Part shown: piece after piece, positions 34,386 to 43,172 of the stretch
Position numbering within the stretch: position 1 is the stretch's first letter
How the letters are laid out: the number at the start of each line of letters is the position of its first letter
Translations under genes and position numbers: made by a program
Assembly (NCBI GenBank): GCA_944321165.1
Contig: CALUKE010000004.1
Location: 248,001 to 312,000, forward strand
Length of the DNA stretch: 64,000 nt
Source: an uncultured Odoribacter sp.
GTDB taxonomy: Bacteria; Bacteroidota; Bacteroidia; Bacteroidales; Marinifilaceae
Direction: 5' to 3'
The notes under the pieces: model-generated
Databases searched by the model: none
The model's input: only the letters and a program-made list of their open reading frames with translations
Told to the model about the DNA's origin: nothing

Positions 34386-36041
34386 TCATTTTCTCCTTTG
34401 CAAGGGGAAAACAAGCGCATTATCTTGCGATTTCTTCCAGTCGGGGATATTGATTTCCACATCATCCAGCAGGATTGAAGAAGGATAAATGAGGGAAGAC
34501 GGCACCTGTCGATCATACAGATAATTCATCACGTTCTCCTGTGCTGATATTTCACGGATTCTTTTTATTTTCATCAAATCCAAAGCCGAGAAATTTCCGG
34601 CTCGCACCTGAGTTTCTTCTCCGGTCTTGGCATCCACCCGATAAATCAGCGATGCCTGTCCGGCCATCTTCCGCACAATATAGGCATAATCCAGACCTTC
34701 CTCCTTTGCGGCTTTCAACAATGCTTTCTTCATCTTCTCCGCTTTCAGACCGTCTTTCACCTCTATGTGTACCGTTCCGGGAGCCGTCTTCGAATACAGG
34801 GGACCGCTGGGAAGCACGAAACGGGAACTTCCCGTAGATTCAGGAGCTTTCAGAGTAGGAATACGTCCATTCAGCTGACTGCGCAACAATCCTCCCTCCA
34901 CCAGCACCTGTTCCTTGGCCGGTACAACACCGTCAGCATCCACCGCATAAGCTCCCCACAAAGACTTGCCTCCGTAAGTCTTCAAGGCGGTTTTATTGGT
35001 CACAGTCAGACGGCTGTCTATAATCTTACGCCCCATCCGGTTGTCTATGGTCATCATATCACGACCGTTTTCAGGCTTGCGCCAAGCCAGCAAACGTCCC
35101 GGATTCAACAAATTGCTCATCAGAATATTGGCACAGGCATCTCCCTCAAACAATATCGGACCGGAATAAAATTCGTTTATCGGAGCCGCCGTTGACAGTT
35201 TCATCAAGCCATCCGCAAAAGCCTTTACCTGTTTTTCCAACTCAGCTTCTGCAGGCAATTCTTCCAGAGAAGCAGCACTTACCGACCAGCTGTCGCTGAT
35301 TTCCACACCATCGGTACCCCGAACGGAAGCCCGTGCAAACAAATTTACATACCCCATCGGAAGCTGTTCCTTCAGGTTTTCACTTGTATATTTATAAATG
35401 ATCCCCTGTAATCCGCTCACCGTAACCGAAGAATTGAACAATTGCGGATATTCCTTAAAAATGGCAGACAGACGCACAATCCGATCTTCCCAGACCGACT
35501 GATCAAAAGCGGGTATAGAGGCATTCTTTTCAATACAGTCAGTCACCTTCACTTTTGAAAAATCGTCCAGCTGTTCCTCCTCTTCCGATTTGGGATTAGA
35601 CTGTAAAAAAGCCATCTTGGAAACATAACCCTGGATTGAATTCTTATAGGCCATATCCGTTGCCAGCCAATAAGAACGACGAATCTCATCATAGTCCGTT
35701 TCCGAAGGCATCATCACGGAATACACCCGTCCATCATACTGAAAATCACTCGTACGATGGGCATTCCCCAAAAGCAGTCGAACAGAACCCTTCGAAGTTA
35801 TAGGCGACTGGTAACTGTTTAACACCGCTCCCAGACTTCCAGATACCTCAAAATTCGCTACCCGCCCAAAAGCGTATTCCAAAAAATAGGGCTGTTTAAA
35901 CTGATCCAACTGCAAACCACGCTGATTACGGATCAATTCATCCTGCATCGCCTGCATGATCACAGCATCCTCTCCTGTCGTCTGAGCAAACGCCATACCT
36001 GACAGGAACATTCCGGCACATATTGATAATAATCTTTTCAT
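34386..36041 (-). CDS. exported TldE/PmbA-like protein (TldD-related, no HExxxH)
   Basis: This 551-residue protein has a signal peptide (MKRLLSICAGMFLSGMAFA-Q). The TldD/PmbA fold shows as NEFYSGPILFEGDACANILMSNLLNPG and, further on, the conserved C-terminal part DGLKAEKMKKALLKAAKEEGLDYAYIVRKM. At the place where TldD carries HExxxH this protein has EGDACANI, so it lacks the zinc site, like the TldE/PmbA subunit. In E. coli TldD-TldE is a cytosolic heterodimeric peptidase. Here both partners carry export signals. The gene follows that of the HExxxH partner after 17 nt, so a periplasmic heterodimer is a fair inference. Confidence 0.85.
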   Translation of the reverse strand: MKRLLSICAGMFLSGMAFAQTTGEDAVIMQAMQDELIRNQRGLQLDQFKQPYFLEYAFGRVANFEVSGSLGAVLNSYQSPITSKGSVRLLLGNAHRTSDFQYDGRVYSVMMPSETDYDEIRRSYWLATDMAYKNSIQGYVSKMAFLQSNPKSEEEEQLDDFSKVKVTDCIEKNASIPAFDQSVWEDRIVRLSAIFKEYPQLFNSSVTVSGLQGIIYKYTSENLKEQLPMGYVNLFARASVRGTDGVEISDSWSVSAASLEELPAEAELEKQVKAFADGLMKLSTAAPINEFYSGPILFEGDACANILMSNLLNPGRLLAWRKPENGRDMMTIDNRMGRKIIDSRLTVTNKTALKTYGGKSLWGAYAVDADGVVPAKEQVLVEGGLLRSQLNGRIPTLKAPESTGSSRFVLPSGPLYSKTAPGTVHIEVKDGLKAEKMKKALLKAAKEEGLDYAYIVRKMAGQASLIYRVDAKTGEETQVRAGNFSALDLMKIKRIREISAQENVMNYLYDRQVPSSLIYPSSILLDDVEINIPDWKKSQDNALVFPLQRRK

Positions 36042-36058
36042 CTTTTCTGTTCTTAGGG

Positions 36059-37744
36059 TTATTGTTTCTGTTCCGGGCGAGGGAGCAAAGGAAGCAAATC
36101 ATTGGATTTGGCCTTACGCTGCGTTTCCACCTTATTCACCAAAATAGTCGGGGCTATGGCCGTCACCGGTATTTGTCCCGATTCAGCGCCGCACATGCCT
36201 GTAAACACCTGAGCCTCACCTCCGGCATGGATAATATTCGAAAACATGGACAAAGGCGTCCCAATCAGGTCAACCCCCCGCACCAGTTCGTCCGGACGGC
36301 CATCGGCATATATCCGATACACCTCCAGCGGCGTCACATTGAATGAATTTGTTCCACCTTTGGCAGTAAACGTCAAACCTCCAGTCACTTCCTTGAAAAA
36401 ATAACCATATGCTTTCCCCTGCTTTTTCACCTCCTCCAGCAACAAAGCCCGTAATTCATCCGTTGTTTTGTGATCCTTTGTTTCAATTACCAGATTGGAT
36501 TGACGGGACACCGGATCGAATCCGGCCTCAGCTCGGGCATGTCCGTTACTTCTCGGGTGATTGTCTATCGGCGTACGGGTCATCAGAAAGTCGTTCAAAC
36601 GACCGTCCACGACCACATCCACCCGCTGAGCTTTTACCCCTTGGTCGTCATATTTATAATAACCGTTCAAATCCGTATCGGCATAACGCATCAGAGTCGG
36701 ATCATCGTATACCTGCATCGCCTCGGGCAAGACAAATTGCCCCACCATTTTCTTAAATGTCTGTCCATCGCCATCGCTCTTCATCCGCTGTCCTTCCACC
36801 CGATGACCGAAAATTTCATGGAAGAACACTCCGGCAGCCGCCCCGGACAACAAGGCGGGACCGGTAAACGGATCCACGACAGGAGCCGTCCGCAGAGCAA
36901 CGAGCGTCTTGCACATGGCCCGGGTATCCGCCAAAATCTGCGCTTCCGAAGGCAAATCTTCCGGAAGATAGGCAAAATACGACAGGCTCAAAGGCAGCTC
37001 CATACCGTCATCCGCTTTCACCTGTCCATTTACCATCAGGCGGCAATAAGTCAGATTCTGCACCACTTCCGTTCCCTCATTATTCAAAAAATAACGCCGT
37101 TCCACCACATAATTGATGAAGGCATTCCCATCCAGTATCTCCGGGCAGGATTTGAATACACCGCTGATACGCCGTAAACGTCCGTTCCAAACAGCAGTAT
37201 CCAACGCGAGACGGCTCCCGTCCAAAGGTTCCTCGTAATATTTCTCCACCGGCGCTTCCGAGAAACAGGGAGCCTTGTCTTCCTGTTCCACCTTCACACT
37301 CTGCTGTGCCTTGCTGTTCCGGTATACATCCACAGCAAACTGGTAACGATTATTCGTCTCATTCCACACCGTCTGTCGAATCGCATCCTCACTGCCAGCA
37401 TCTTTCAAAGGGAGCAAGCCCGACGGCAAGCCGTTCCGGTCTCCCCGTGCCCCCATCTGCTGAAACTTGAAATTATCAAAATCAGTACTTCCGATACGTA
37501 CCTGAGGGACAAAACGCCGCTGCCGATACCACTGGCTCCCTTGCAAAGTCCCGAAAGAAGCTCCGATATTATGCACCGCTTGATCTATCACCCGATAATT
37601 CAGGTGATACACAGGATATTCCTGTTTCTGCAACTCCTCATACTGCGTCTGCAACTCCTCCCGCAGTACATTCAGCAATACATCCTGTCCTGTCACATTA
37701 CCAGAAAGCCACAGTAACAGAAAGAAAAATAACATTTTCCTCAT
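36059..37744 (-). CDS. exported TldD-type metallopeptidase with HExxxH
   Basis: This 561-residue protein has a Sec signal peptide (hydrophobic core MLFFFLLLWLSG, cleavage near VTG-QDV). The TldD zinc motif is HEIFGH at 309-314, preceded by the conserved DPFTGPALLSGAAAGVFF. The C-terminal part has SNLVIETKDHKTTDELRALLLEEVKKQGKAYGYFF and GGEAQVFTGMCGAESGQIPV, both typical. It is the catalytic partner of the downstream TldE-like protein. Substrates of the family include small modified peptides. I start at the ATG at 37744; a TTG three codons upstream is in frame. It is the first gene of the pair. Confidence 0.9.
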   Translation of the reverse strand: MRKMLFFFLLLWLSGNVTGQDVLLNVLREELQTQYEELQKQEYPVYHLNYRVIDQAVHNIGASFGTLQGSQWYRQRRFVPQVRIGSTDFDNFKFQQMGARGDRNGLPSGLLPLKDAGSEDAIRQTVWNETNNRYQFAVDVYRNSKAQQSVKVEQEDKAPCFSEAPVEKYYEEPLDGSRLALDTAVWNGRLRRISGVFKSCPEILDGNAFINYVVERRYFLNNEGTEVVQNLTYCRLMVNGQVKADDGMELPLSLSYFAYLPEDLPSEAQILADTRAMCKTLVALRTAPVVDPFTGPALLSGAAAGVFFHEIFGHRVEGQRMKSDGDGQTFKKMVGQFVLPEAMQVYDDPTLMRYADTDLNGYYKYDDQGVKAQRVDVVVDGRLNDFLMTRTPIDNHPRSNGHARAEAGFDPVSRQSNLVIETKDHKTTDELRALLLEEVKKQGKAYGYFFKEVTGGLTFTAKGGTNSFNVTPLEVYRIYADGRPDELVRGVDLIGTPLSMFSNIIHAGGEAQVFTGMCGAESGQIPVTAIAPTILVNKVETQRKAKSNDLLPLLPRPEQKQ

Positions 37745-37923
37745 ATAAATCAAAATTTAACAATGATTTCTAAATCAAACACATCAACAATTATAACAAC
37801 AAACTTGTTAAAAACCTTTGTAAAACCATCATAAATATATCTTAATATACAATCCACTAATCTTAAAAGATTCATAATATTTAGTCTTTCATCTATTCAA
37901 TTAGCTTTCCAACAAAATGAAAA

Positions 37924-37967
37924 AATCTGTAAGCACTCAATTGTAAAAACATGAGAGCTTACAGATT
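37924..37967 (-). terminator. terminator at the end of uptake locus 3
   Basis: AATCTGTAAGC (37924-37934) and GCTTACAGATT (37957-37967) form a perfect 11-bp stem; CTC/GAG pairs extend it past one mismatch. On the minus strand the stem is followed by TTTTTTCATTTT. It lies 68 nt past the tlpA stop at 38036. The rest of the 290-nt gap is very AT-rich; the tldD promoter must be there, but I see no clear consensus pair. Confidence 0.7.
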
Positions 37968-38035
37968 CTTAATACATCAATTCAATATATAACAATCAGG
38001 ATCTAAATAACTTATAAAATCATAATTTCATAATA

Positions 38036-39406
38036 TCAATTCAACAATCTATTCAACATTTTCTCCAAATCTCCAGAAGATGGTTTAGGCGCACGAGCAG
38101 TCACAATCTTTTGTTCAGGATCAATAATTATAAAACGCGGAATTGCCGTTATATAAAAATAATTCATGAAATCTTTATTACCACCATAATTCAACTGAAC
38201 TCCTCCCATATTTTCCTTTTTTACCATCGCTTTCCACGCATTTATATCTTTATCTTCAGAAATACTCACAAATACAATATTCTTATCTTTCAAACGATGT
38301 TCTATCTCCTGAATAAAAGGAATTTCATAACAACATGGTTTACACCAAGTTGCCCAAATATCAATACACACGTATTTTCCTTTAAAATCAGAAAGTTTTA
38401 CCTGCTTCCCGTCAATGTCTTTATAACAAAAATCATATGACTCACTACCCGGACGCACCTTTGCCCAATAGCTATAATTTCTCTCAAACGAACGCACATA
38501 TAACGGATTATTTACATTCTGTTTAAAATAATTAAGCAATTTATCAGACTTCTCAATACCTTCACTTTTAATATAAGGAATTATTGTATTTGCAATAGCA
38601 TATTCCTTTAATACAGGATCTTTTACATGATCCAAAATATATTGACAAGCTTTTTCTTTCCGAACAATATAAGGATCATCAAAAGCATAAATCTGCATAT
38701 ATTCATAAAACCAATATTTGACATAATCACGATACGAAGTTATTCCCAAATATTCCGGAAGAGCTTCAAATTGACCAAAAATATATTTCAGAAAATGTTC
38801 AAAAGAAAAATAATCTTCCTGTGACATTCGTTTCCCATAATTATGGAAACGAGGATACTTGAAAATCCATGTCAATACATTATATTTTGCAGATACTTTC
38901 AAAGCATTCTTTACATCTTCTTGAAAATCAGTATTTTCAATCTCATCATACAAAGATTTTATTGTCGAATCAACTTTTGACACATATTCTTCATCATTTA
39001 ATGAAAAAGGACATGCAACAGCTTTCTTAAATGCATTTTCTATATTATAACGAATATATTGATTTATTCCGTTATCCTCACTTTTCACTTCTATTTCACT
39101 ACCTTTCCAATCTTTAGGATTCCAAGTAATTTTTAATTCATTACCCTCTTTCAAATATACATCTGTCATTAATTTTCCATAGACCAAAACAGCAAAAGCA
39201 TCCTCTTCAATATCCATTACTAAACGTCCATGCCCAGTCTTGTCTAACGCAAAATGATATTCGTGTTCTCCTAAAATCACAGATGCAGAATCAACCTTAT
39301 TAGGAATTCCCTCTATCAAATTAAAATCAAGAATTGTTCCCTTTTTCCCACAAGAAATACAAGTAATAATAACACCTAATAACAATATTATCTCTTTCAT
39401 AATCAT
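38036..39406 (-). CDS. locus 3 TlpA-type thioredoxin lipoprotein
   Basis: This 456-residue protein is a likely lipoprotein (hydrophobic EIILLLGVIITCISC then GKKG). A beta-rich N-terminal region and long helical middle lead to a C-terminal TlpA domain (GKYVCIDIWATWCKPCCYE). The redox site is WCKPCC at 354-359, again with a third Cys after CxxC as in locus 2, and with Lys in place of Gly. The cis-Pro loop is AIPRFIIID. The ATG at 39406 overlaps the TGA of the upstream gene as TGATG, so translation is coupled. A TTG one codon upstream is in frame. It closes locus 3 and is followed by a terminator. Confidence 0.88.
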   Translation of the reverse strand: MIMKEIILLLGVIITCISCGKKGTILDFNLIEGIPNKVDSASVILGEHEYHFALDKTGHGRLVMDIEEDAFAVLVYGKLMTDVYLKEGNELKITWNPKDWKGSEIEVKSEDNGINQYIRYNIENAFKKAVACPFSLNDEEYVSKVDSTIKSLYDEIENTDFQEDVKNALKVSAKYNVLTWIFKYPRFHNYGKRMSQEDYFSFEHFLKYIFGQFEALPEYLGITSYRDYVKYWFYEYMQIYAFDDPYIVRKEKACQYILDHVKDPVLKEYAIANTIIPYIKSEGIEKSDKLLNYFKQNVNNPLYVRSFERNYSYWAKVRPGSESYDFCYKDIDGKQVKLSDFKGKYVCIDIWATWCKPCCYEIPFIQEIEHRLKDKNIVFVSISEDKDINAWKAMVKKENMGGVQLNYGGNKDFMNYFYITAIPRFIIIDPEQKIVTARAPKPSSGDLEKMLNRLLN

Positions 39407-41010
39407 CAATTAAATTTCTCTTCAATATCGATAATCTTATCACAAATATCCAATTCCCTGAAAACTTCCTCTAAATGAAGTCCACCCAAAGTTTCCATTT
39501 TATAAAATATCACACCTTCCTTTCCTCCATCTTGAAATCCTTTAACAACAGACAAACGCACTTCTTTTTCTATAAGCGGATCAAATGGATTGTCAGGATC
39601 CTCTATCTCATAGCTAACATATTCCAATCCTGTTATTTTCAATCCCTCTAAATCTTCCCTAGATATTAATTCTGTTTCCAGATTCATCGGATTGGCAGAA
39701 GAAGCAAGATTCACATTAAATGAATACACTCCATCTTCTGTCCCAAATACAAAAACACCATCCTCTACTCCATATATAGAAGAAATAAACTTCGCCTGTG
39801 ACAAATGCATTCCATATTTAGGACCTAATTCTATTTTTTCTGTTCCTGTAAAGGTCACTATACATTCTATTTTATTGCCCGGTATCGGAAATTCCATGGT
39901 CGTAGAAAATTTAAACAACCATAATTTATCAGTAGCACTATCACGCATCAAGGCCCAACCGTTTCCAATTCCTGGTAATATTCCTCCACACACCAATTCC
40001 ATATGATCTCCTAAATTATTACAATCAAATACTGAGTTATCCGCATTTTTCATCTCACGCAAATATCCACGTAACTCTATTGCATGCTCCAAAAAACGAT
40101 GATTATTTTGATCATAGTAGATTGGACCACCTTGAGAATATCCTCCCCAGGACTCTTGATAATATTGCAGTATTTTCCAAACCATTGGAGCCAGTTGAGC
40201 ATTTCCTGGTTCACTGATAACCGCAAACATCGGTTCATAATTATCTGAAGACATCTGTTTTATACATGATCCTCCGTTATAAATCAAATAATCATATACC
40301 CCGTTCTGAAAATGAAAACGCGGAGTCAGAATTCCCGATATTTCAGCATTAACCTTTTCCCTGAATGTTACAGTCTTAGCAAATGTTGTTGGATCCAAAA
40401 CGACACCTCCATCTTCATTATCACAAAAAATCATCACTTCCTTCAATTGTGGTAAATAACGGTTAATCGGTTTTATAAAAGCAACTTTTGTAGGATTTAC
40501 TAGTTTACCGCTTTCTTTTTCATCATATACATTTTTCACCAACTCTCTCGAATCTCTATGAATAAAATGAAGTTTATACTCATTCCCTTCTTGGCACAAT
40601 AAAAAAGTCCCCAAACCATATACACCAGAAGCAAAAAGTTTTGAACGATGCACATAATAAATTCCTGTTTCTTTATTTACAGCTTTAAATACTAATGTAT
40701 GTTCTGAATCAACTGCTTTAACAACCCGATTATCTATTTTACACTTTAAATCCTTTTCCAAACTTAATGTATCATAATTTGTTTCCTCAACCAATGACTG
40801 CATATCATACATATACCATACATAGTCATACTCATTATCTCCTGCATATTCAATCACAGGATGAAGTATCAAACTATCATTCAATTTCAAACGAATTTCA
40901 TCTGCAATTCCTGAAATCTTCAATTTTTCTAATTTATCTATATCTAACTTTTCTACTTCCTCCGTACATCCCCACAAAAGAAGCAGTAATATACTTACCA
41001 AAATTTTCAT
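39406..41010 (-). CDS. locus 3 PKD-like family lipoprotein
   Basis: This 534-residue protein has lipobox LWGC (Cys at about 15). It is followed by TEEVEKLDIDKLEKLKISGIADEIRLKLND and NEYDYVWYMYD, matching the PKD-like opening of the locus 1 counterpart (NELVISGIPED, PYTYEWKL). A beta-rich body includes YGLGTFLLCQEG, comparable with DGWMILCDEDGE in locus 1. It is probably a surface-exposed accessory of the SusCD pair. No enzyme motif is visible. It is translationally coupled to tlpA and lies 31 nt after the DUF4843 gene. Confidence 0.78.
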   Translation of the reverse strand: MKILVSILLLLLWGCTEEVEKLDIDKLEKLKISGIADEIRLKLNDSLILHPVIEYAGDNEYDYVWYMYDMQSLVEETNYDTLSLEKDLKCKIDNRVVKAVDSEHTLVFKAVNKETGIYYVHRSKLFASGVYGLGTFLLCQEGNEYKLHFIHRDSRELVKNVYDEKESGKLVNPTKVAFIKPINRYLPQLKEVMIFCDNEDGGVVLDPTTFAKTVTFREKVNAEISGILTPRFHFQNGVYDYLIYNGGSCIKQMSSDNYEPMFAVISEPGNAQLAPMVWKILQYYQESWGGYSQGGPIYYDQNNHRFLEHAIELRGYLREMKNADNSVFDCNNLGDHMELVCGGILPGIGNGWALMRDSATDKLWLFKFSTTMEFPIPGNKIECIVTFTGTEKIELGPKYGMHLSQAKFISSIYGVEDGVFVFGTEDGVYSFNVNLASSANPMNLETELISREDLEGLKITGLEYVSYEIEDPDNPFDPLIEKEVRLSVVKGFQDGGKEGVIFYKMETLGGLHLEEVFRELDICDKIIDIEEKFN

Positions 41011-41041
41011 ATCTCATACATTTTTATTACAAACAATATTA

Positions 41042-41755
41042 TTATGCAGGCTCCCAAGGTTCTATCCAATCACCATTTTCATCTCTTGTCGGATTCTTTA
41101 CAAAATAATCAACAAGTTTACGCCCCTGCAACATCCAATATTTTAAACCCAACTCATTCCAACTACTGGCTTCCTCATAAGTTAAAGGAAAATCATGCCC
41201 CATCAACTCAATACACTTTTCATGTTTCACTTTAGAATATTCCCCAAACCAATCGATAAAGTTTTTATCCCAATATTCCGGTTTGATAAGCATATTGGTA
41301 ATTGATATATTCAACATCGTGTTATCAGGGAAACCTATATCCATCGTATTAGTCGGTTGTAATTGCAATTGCAAGAAAACCGTTGAAGAATTCAATGCCT
41401 CATCCCCATCAAACAAAATAATCGGCAATTGCATCGTAACTGTCTGCGCAGGGAAATCTATCAAAGTAGGTAATTCCTGATAGTGAATTCCTGCCTTAGC
41501 CGTTGAAGCAGACAATACCTCCAACCGGAAACTTTCCTTGCCTGTCACAAGAGGTCCCATTAATTTAACATCTATCAACAAGGTGTCTTTATCATAAGGT
41601 GTCATATTAAACGAATACTTTATTGTATCGTCATTACTGTAATTTTCAAAATAAACTCCCGGTTTTCCAACAAAAGTCATTCTATCATTTTCTGTACAAC
41701 TTAACAATAAAAATGATACGAAACAAATCAGTATATATCTCATAACCATCATCAT
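41042..41755 (-). CDS. locus 3 DUF4843 lipoprotein
   Basis: This 237-residue predicted lipoprotein has lipobox LLLSC (Cys at about 20), then GKPGVYFENYSNDDTIKYSFNM, the DUF4843 opening. The locus 1 copy has SSIYFSMEDDDTLTYSW at the same place. Its C-terminus, FVKNPTRDENGDWIEPWEPA, is also alike. ATG codons at 41755, 41752, 41749 and 41743 compete; I kept the first, although 41743 gives the cleanest signal peptide. It is an accessory lipoprotein of the transporter, ligand unknown. It lies 7 nt after susD. Confidence 0.83.
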   Translation of the reverse strand: MMMVMRYILICFVSFLLLSCTENDRMTFVGKPGVYFENYSNDDTIKYSFNMTPYDKDTLLIDVKLMGPLVTGKESFRLEVLSASTAKAGIHYQELPTLIDFPAQTVTMQLPIILFDGDEALNSSTVFLQLQLQPTNTMDIGFPDNTMLNISITNMLIKPEYWDKNFIDWFGEYSKVKHEKCIELMGHDFPLTYEEASSWNELGLKYWMLQGRKLVDYFVKNPTRDENGDWIEPWEPA

Positions 41756-41762
41756 TTAATTA

Positions 41763-43160
41763 TTAATTACCACCTAATTCCTGCTCTAAAGACGGCAAAG
41801 GCAACGTATATACCTTTTCAGTATCAATACTCTTATTATCAATTCCTATTTGAAACAGATTTTTTCTTTTATAAAAGAAAAACATTTGTCCTTCTCCTAT
41901 AAATTCTTTCCAATATTCCTCCTGAATCGAATTTCCAATGTCTTGCAACTCTGCCAGTCCACGATGTACTCTATAACGATTCATATACTTCAATCGGTCT
42001 GAGACAGAAGATGAACACTCTGCGGCAATCAAAAACAATTCTGAAACCCTTAATAAACAGACCCTATTCTCTGCTAAAAATTTTGATAAAGTAACATAGC
42101 CTGCATTATTACCAGCACCTTTAAACCACATTTCTCTATATTCTATATCTGAGGGATTGGAACTTGTATAAATTTTATTTTTATCACCTAATTTCATCTG
42201 CAAGAAAAGAGAACCTTCAGTATTTGCAGTTGCTGCAGCAACATCACCAAAATAACTGTCTGCTTCTTCTGACAAGTTAGTTTTTGTCAACTCAAAAATC
42301 ACTTCTGAATTAAACAATGGATCAGAGGTATTTCCCGAAGTTGCCATTTGAAAAATTGGAAGCAATTCCCCGTCTGGTTCACCTATGATCTCTTTCGCAG
42401 CAGTAAGTGCATTTACATTATCACCAGCATACAGATATACCCTGCTTAACAAAGCTGTTGCGGAATAATAATGCATCCGAGAACGTAAATTATCAATTCC
42501 GTCCGGAGAATCATCTCTATCATCTTCTGCATAATTAGGACCCATTGAATCATAAGGACGCATCAAATTTCGAGCTTCATCCAAATCTTTGATAACATGT
42601 TCCAATACCTCACGTACGGTCAATCTTTTTTGGGCGACATAGGTATAATTTTCCATATAAGGAATTGCTATTTCATTTTCACCAACTTTCACAGAGGGAG
42701 CAAACAATCTTAAGGCATCAAAATGTAACATTGCCCTCAAAGACAAGACCTCGCCTTTATACAGGTAATAATTGTTCCCAGTGAAAACCTCCTTTTTATC
42801 ATCTATATACCTCAATATATTATTCAGATTGGCAATTCCTTTATAAAGCAATCCCCAAATATTTGCCAAACGGTTTTCCTCCGACTGATCCTCATATTCA
42901 TATTTGTAAGCTTCATAAAAAGTACTTTTACTTCCTACTCGGTAATAACGTGCCAACACATCCACATAACCGAACGACAAATTAGCTCCATATAAATCAG
43001 GTAATGTCATCAAAGAATAAACTCCGACAACCGCATCTTCGAATCCTTTTTGTGTTAAAAATAAATCTTCTGCTTTTATATCAGACTTTGGAGATACATC
43101 CAACCAATTTTCACAGGATATAAAGAAAAAAATCATGCATAACATCAATACATTTCTCAT
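41763..43160 (-). CDS. locus 3 RagB/SusD-family lipoprotein
   Basis: This 465-residue protein has a lipoprotein signal (MIFFFISC) then ENWLDVSPKSDIKAEDLFLTQKGFEDAVVGVY. This is close to the locus 1 SusD (NNWLDVKPND... FSTQRGFEMALNGVY). Further shared segments are EVLSLRAMLHFDALRLFAP and EFIGEGQMFFFYKRKNLFQI near the C-terminus. It is the surface ligand-binding lid of the SusC encoded 12 nt upstream. I start at the ATG at 43160; an in-frame TTG lies two codons earlier. Strong relation to the locus 1 protein indicates duplication or common import of one locus type. Confidence 0.94.
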   Translation of the reverse strand: MRNVLMLCMIFFFISCENWLDVSPKSDIKAEDLFLTQKGFEDAVVGVYSLMTLPDLYGANLSFGYVDVLARYYRVGSKSTFYEAYKYEYEDQSEENRLANIWGLLYKGIANLNNILRYIDDKKEVFTGNNYYLYKGEVLSLRAMLHFDALRLFAPSVKVGENEIAIPYMENYTYVAQKRLTVREVLEHVIKDLDEARNLMRPYDSMGPNYAEDDRDDSPDGIDNLRSRMHYYSATALLSRVYLYAGDNVNALTAAKEIIGEPDGELLPIFQMATSGNTSDPLFNSEVIFELTKTNLSEEADSYFGDVAAATANTEGSLFLQMKLGDKNKIYTSSNPSDIEYREMWFKGAGNNAGYVTLSKFLAENRVCLLRVSELFLIAAECSSSVSDRLKYMNRYRVHRGLAELQDIGNSIQEEYWKEFIGEGQMFFFYKRKNLFQIGIDNKSIDTEKVYTLPLPSLEQELGGN

Positions 43161-43172
43161 AATCAAATAGAT

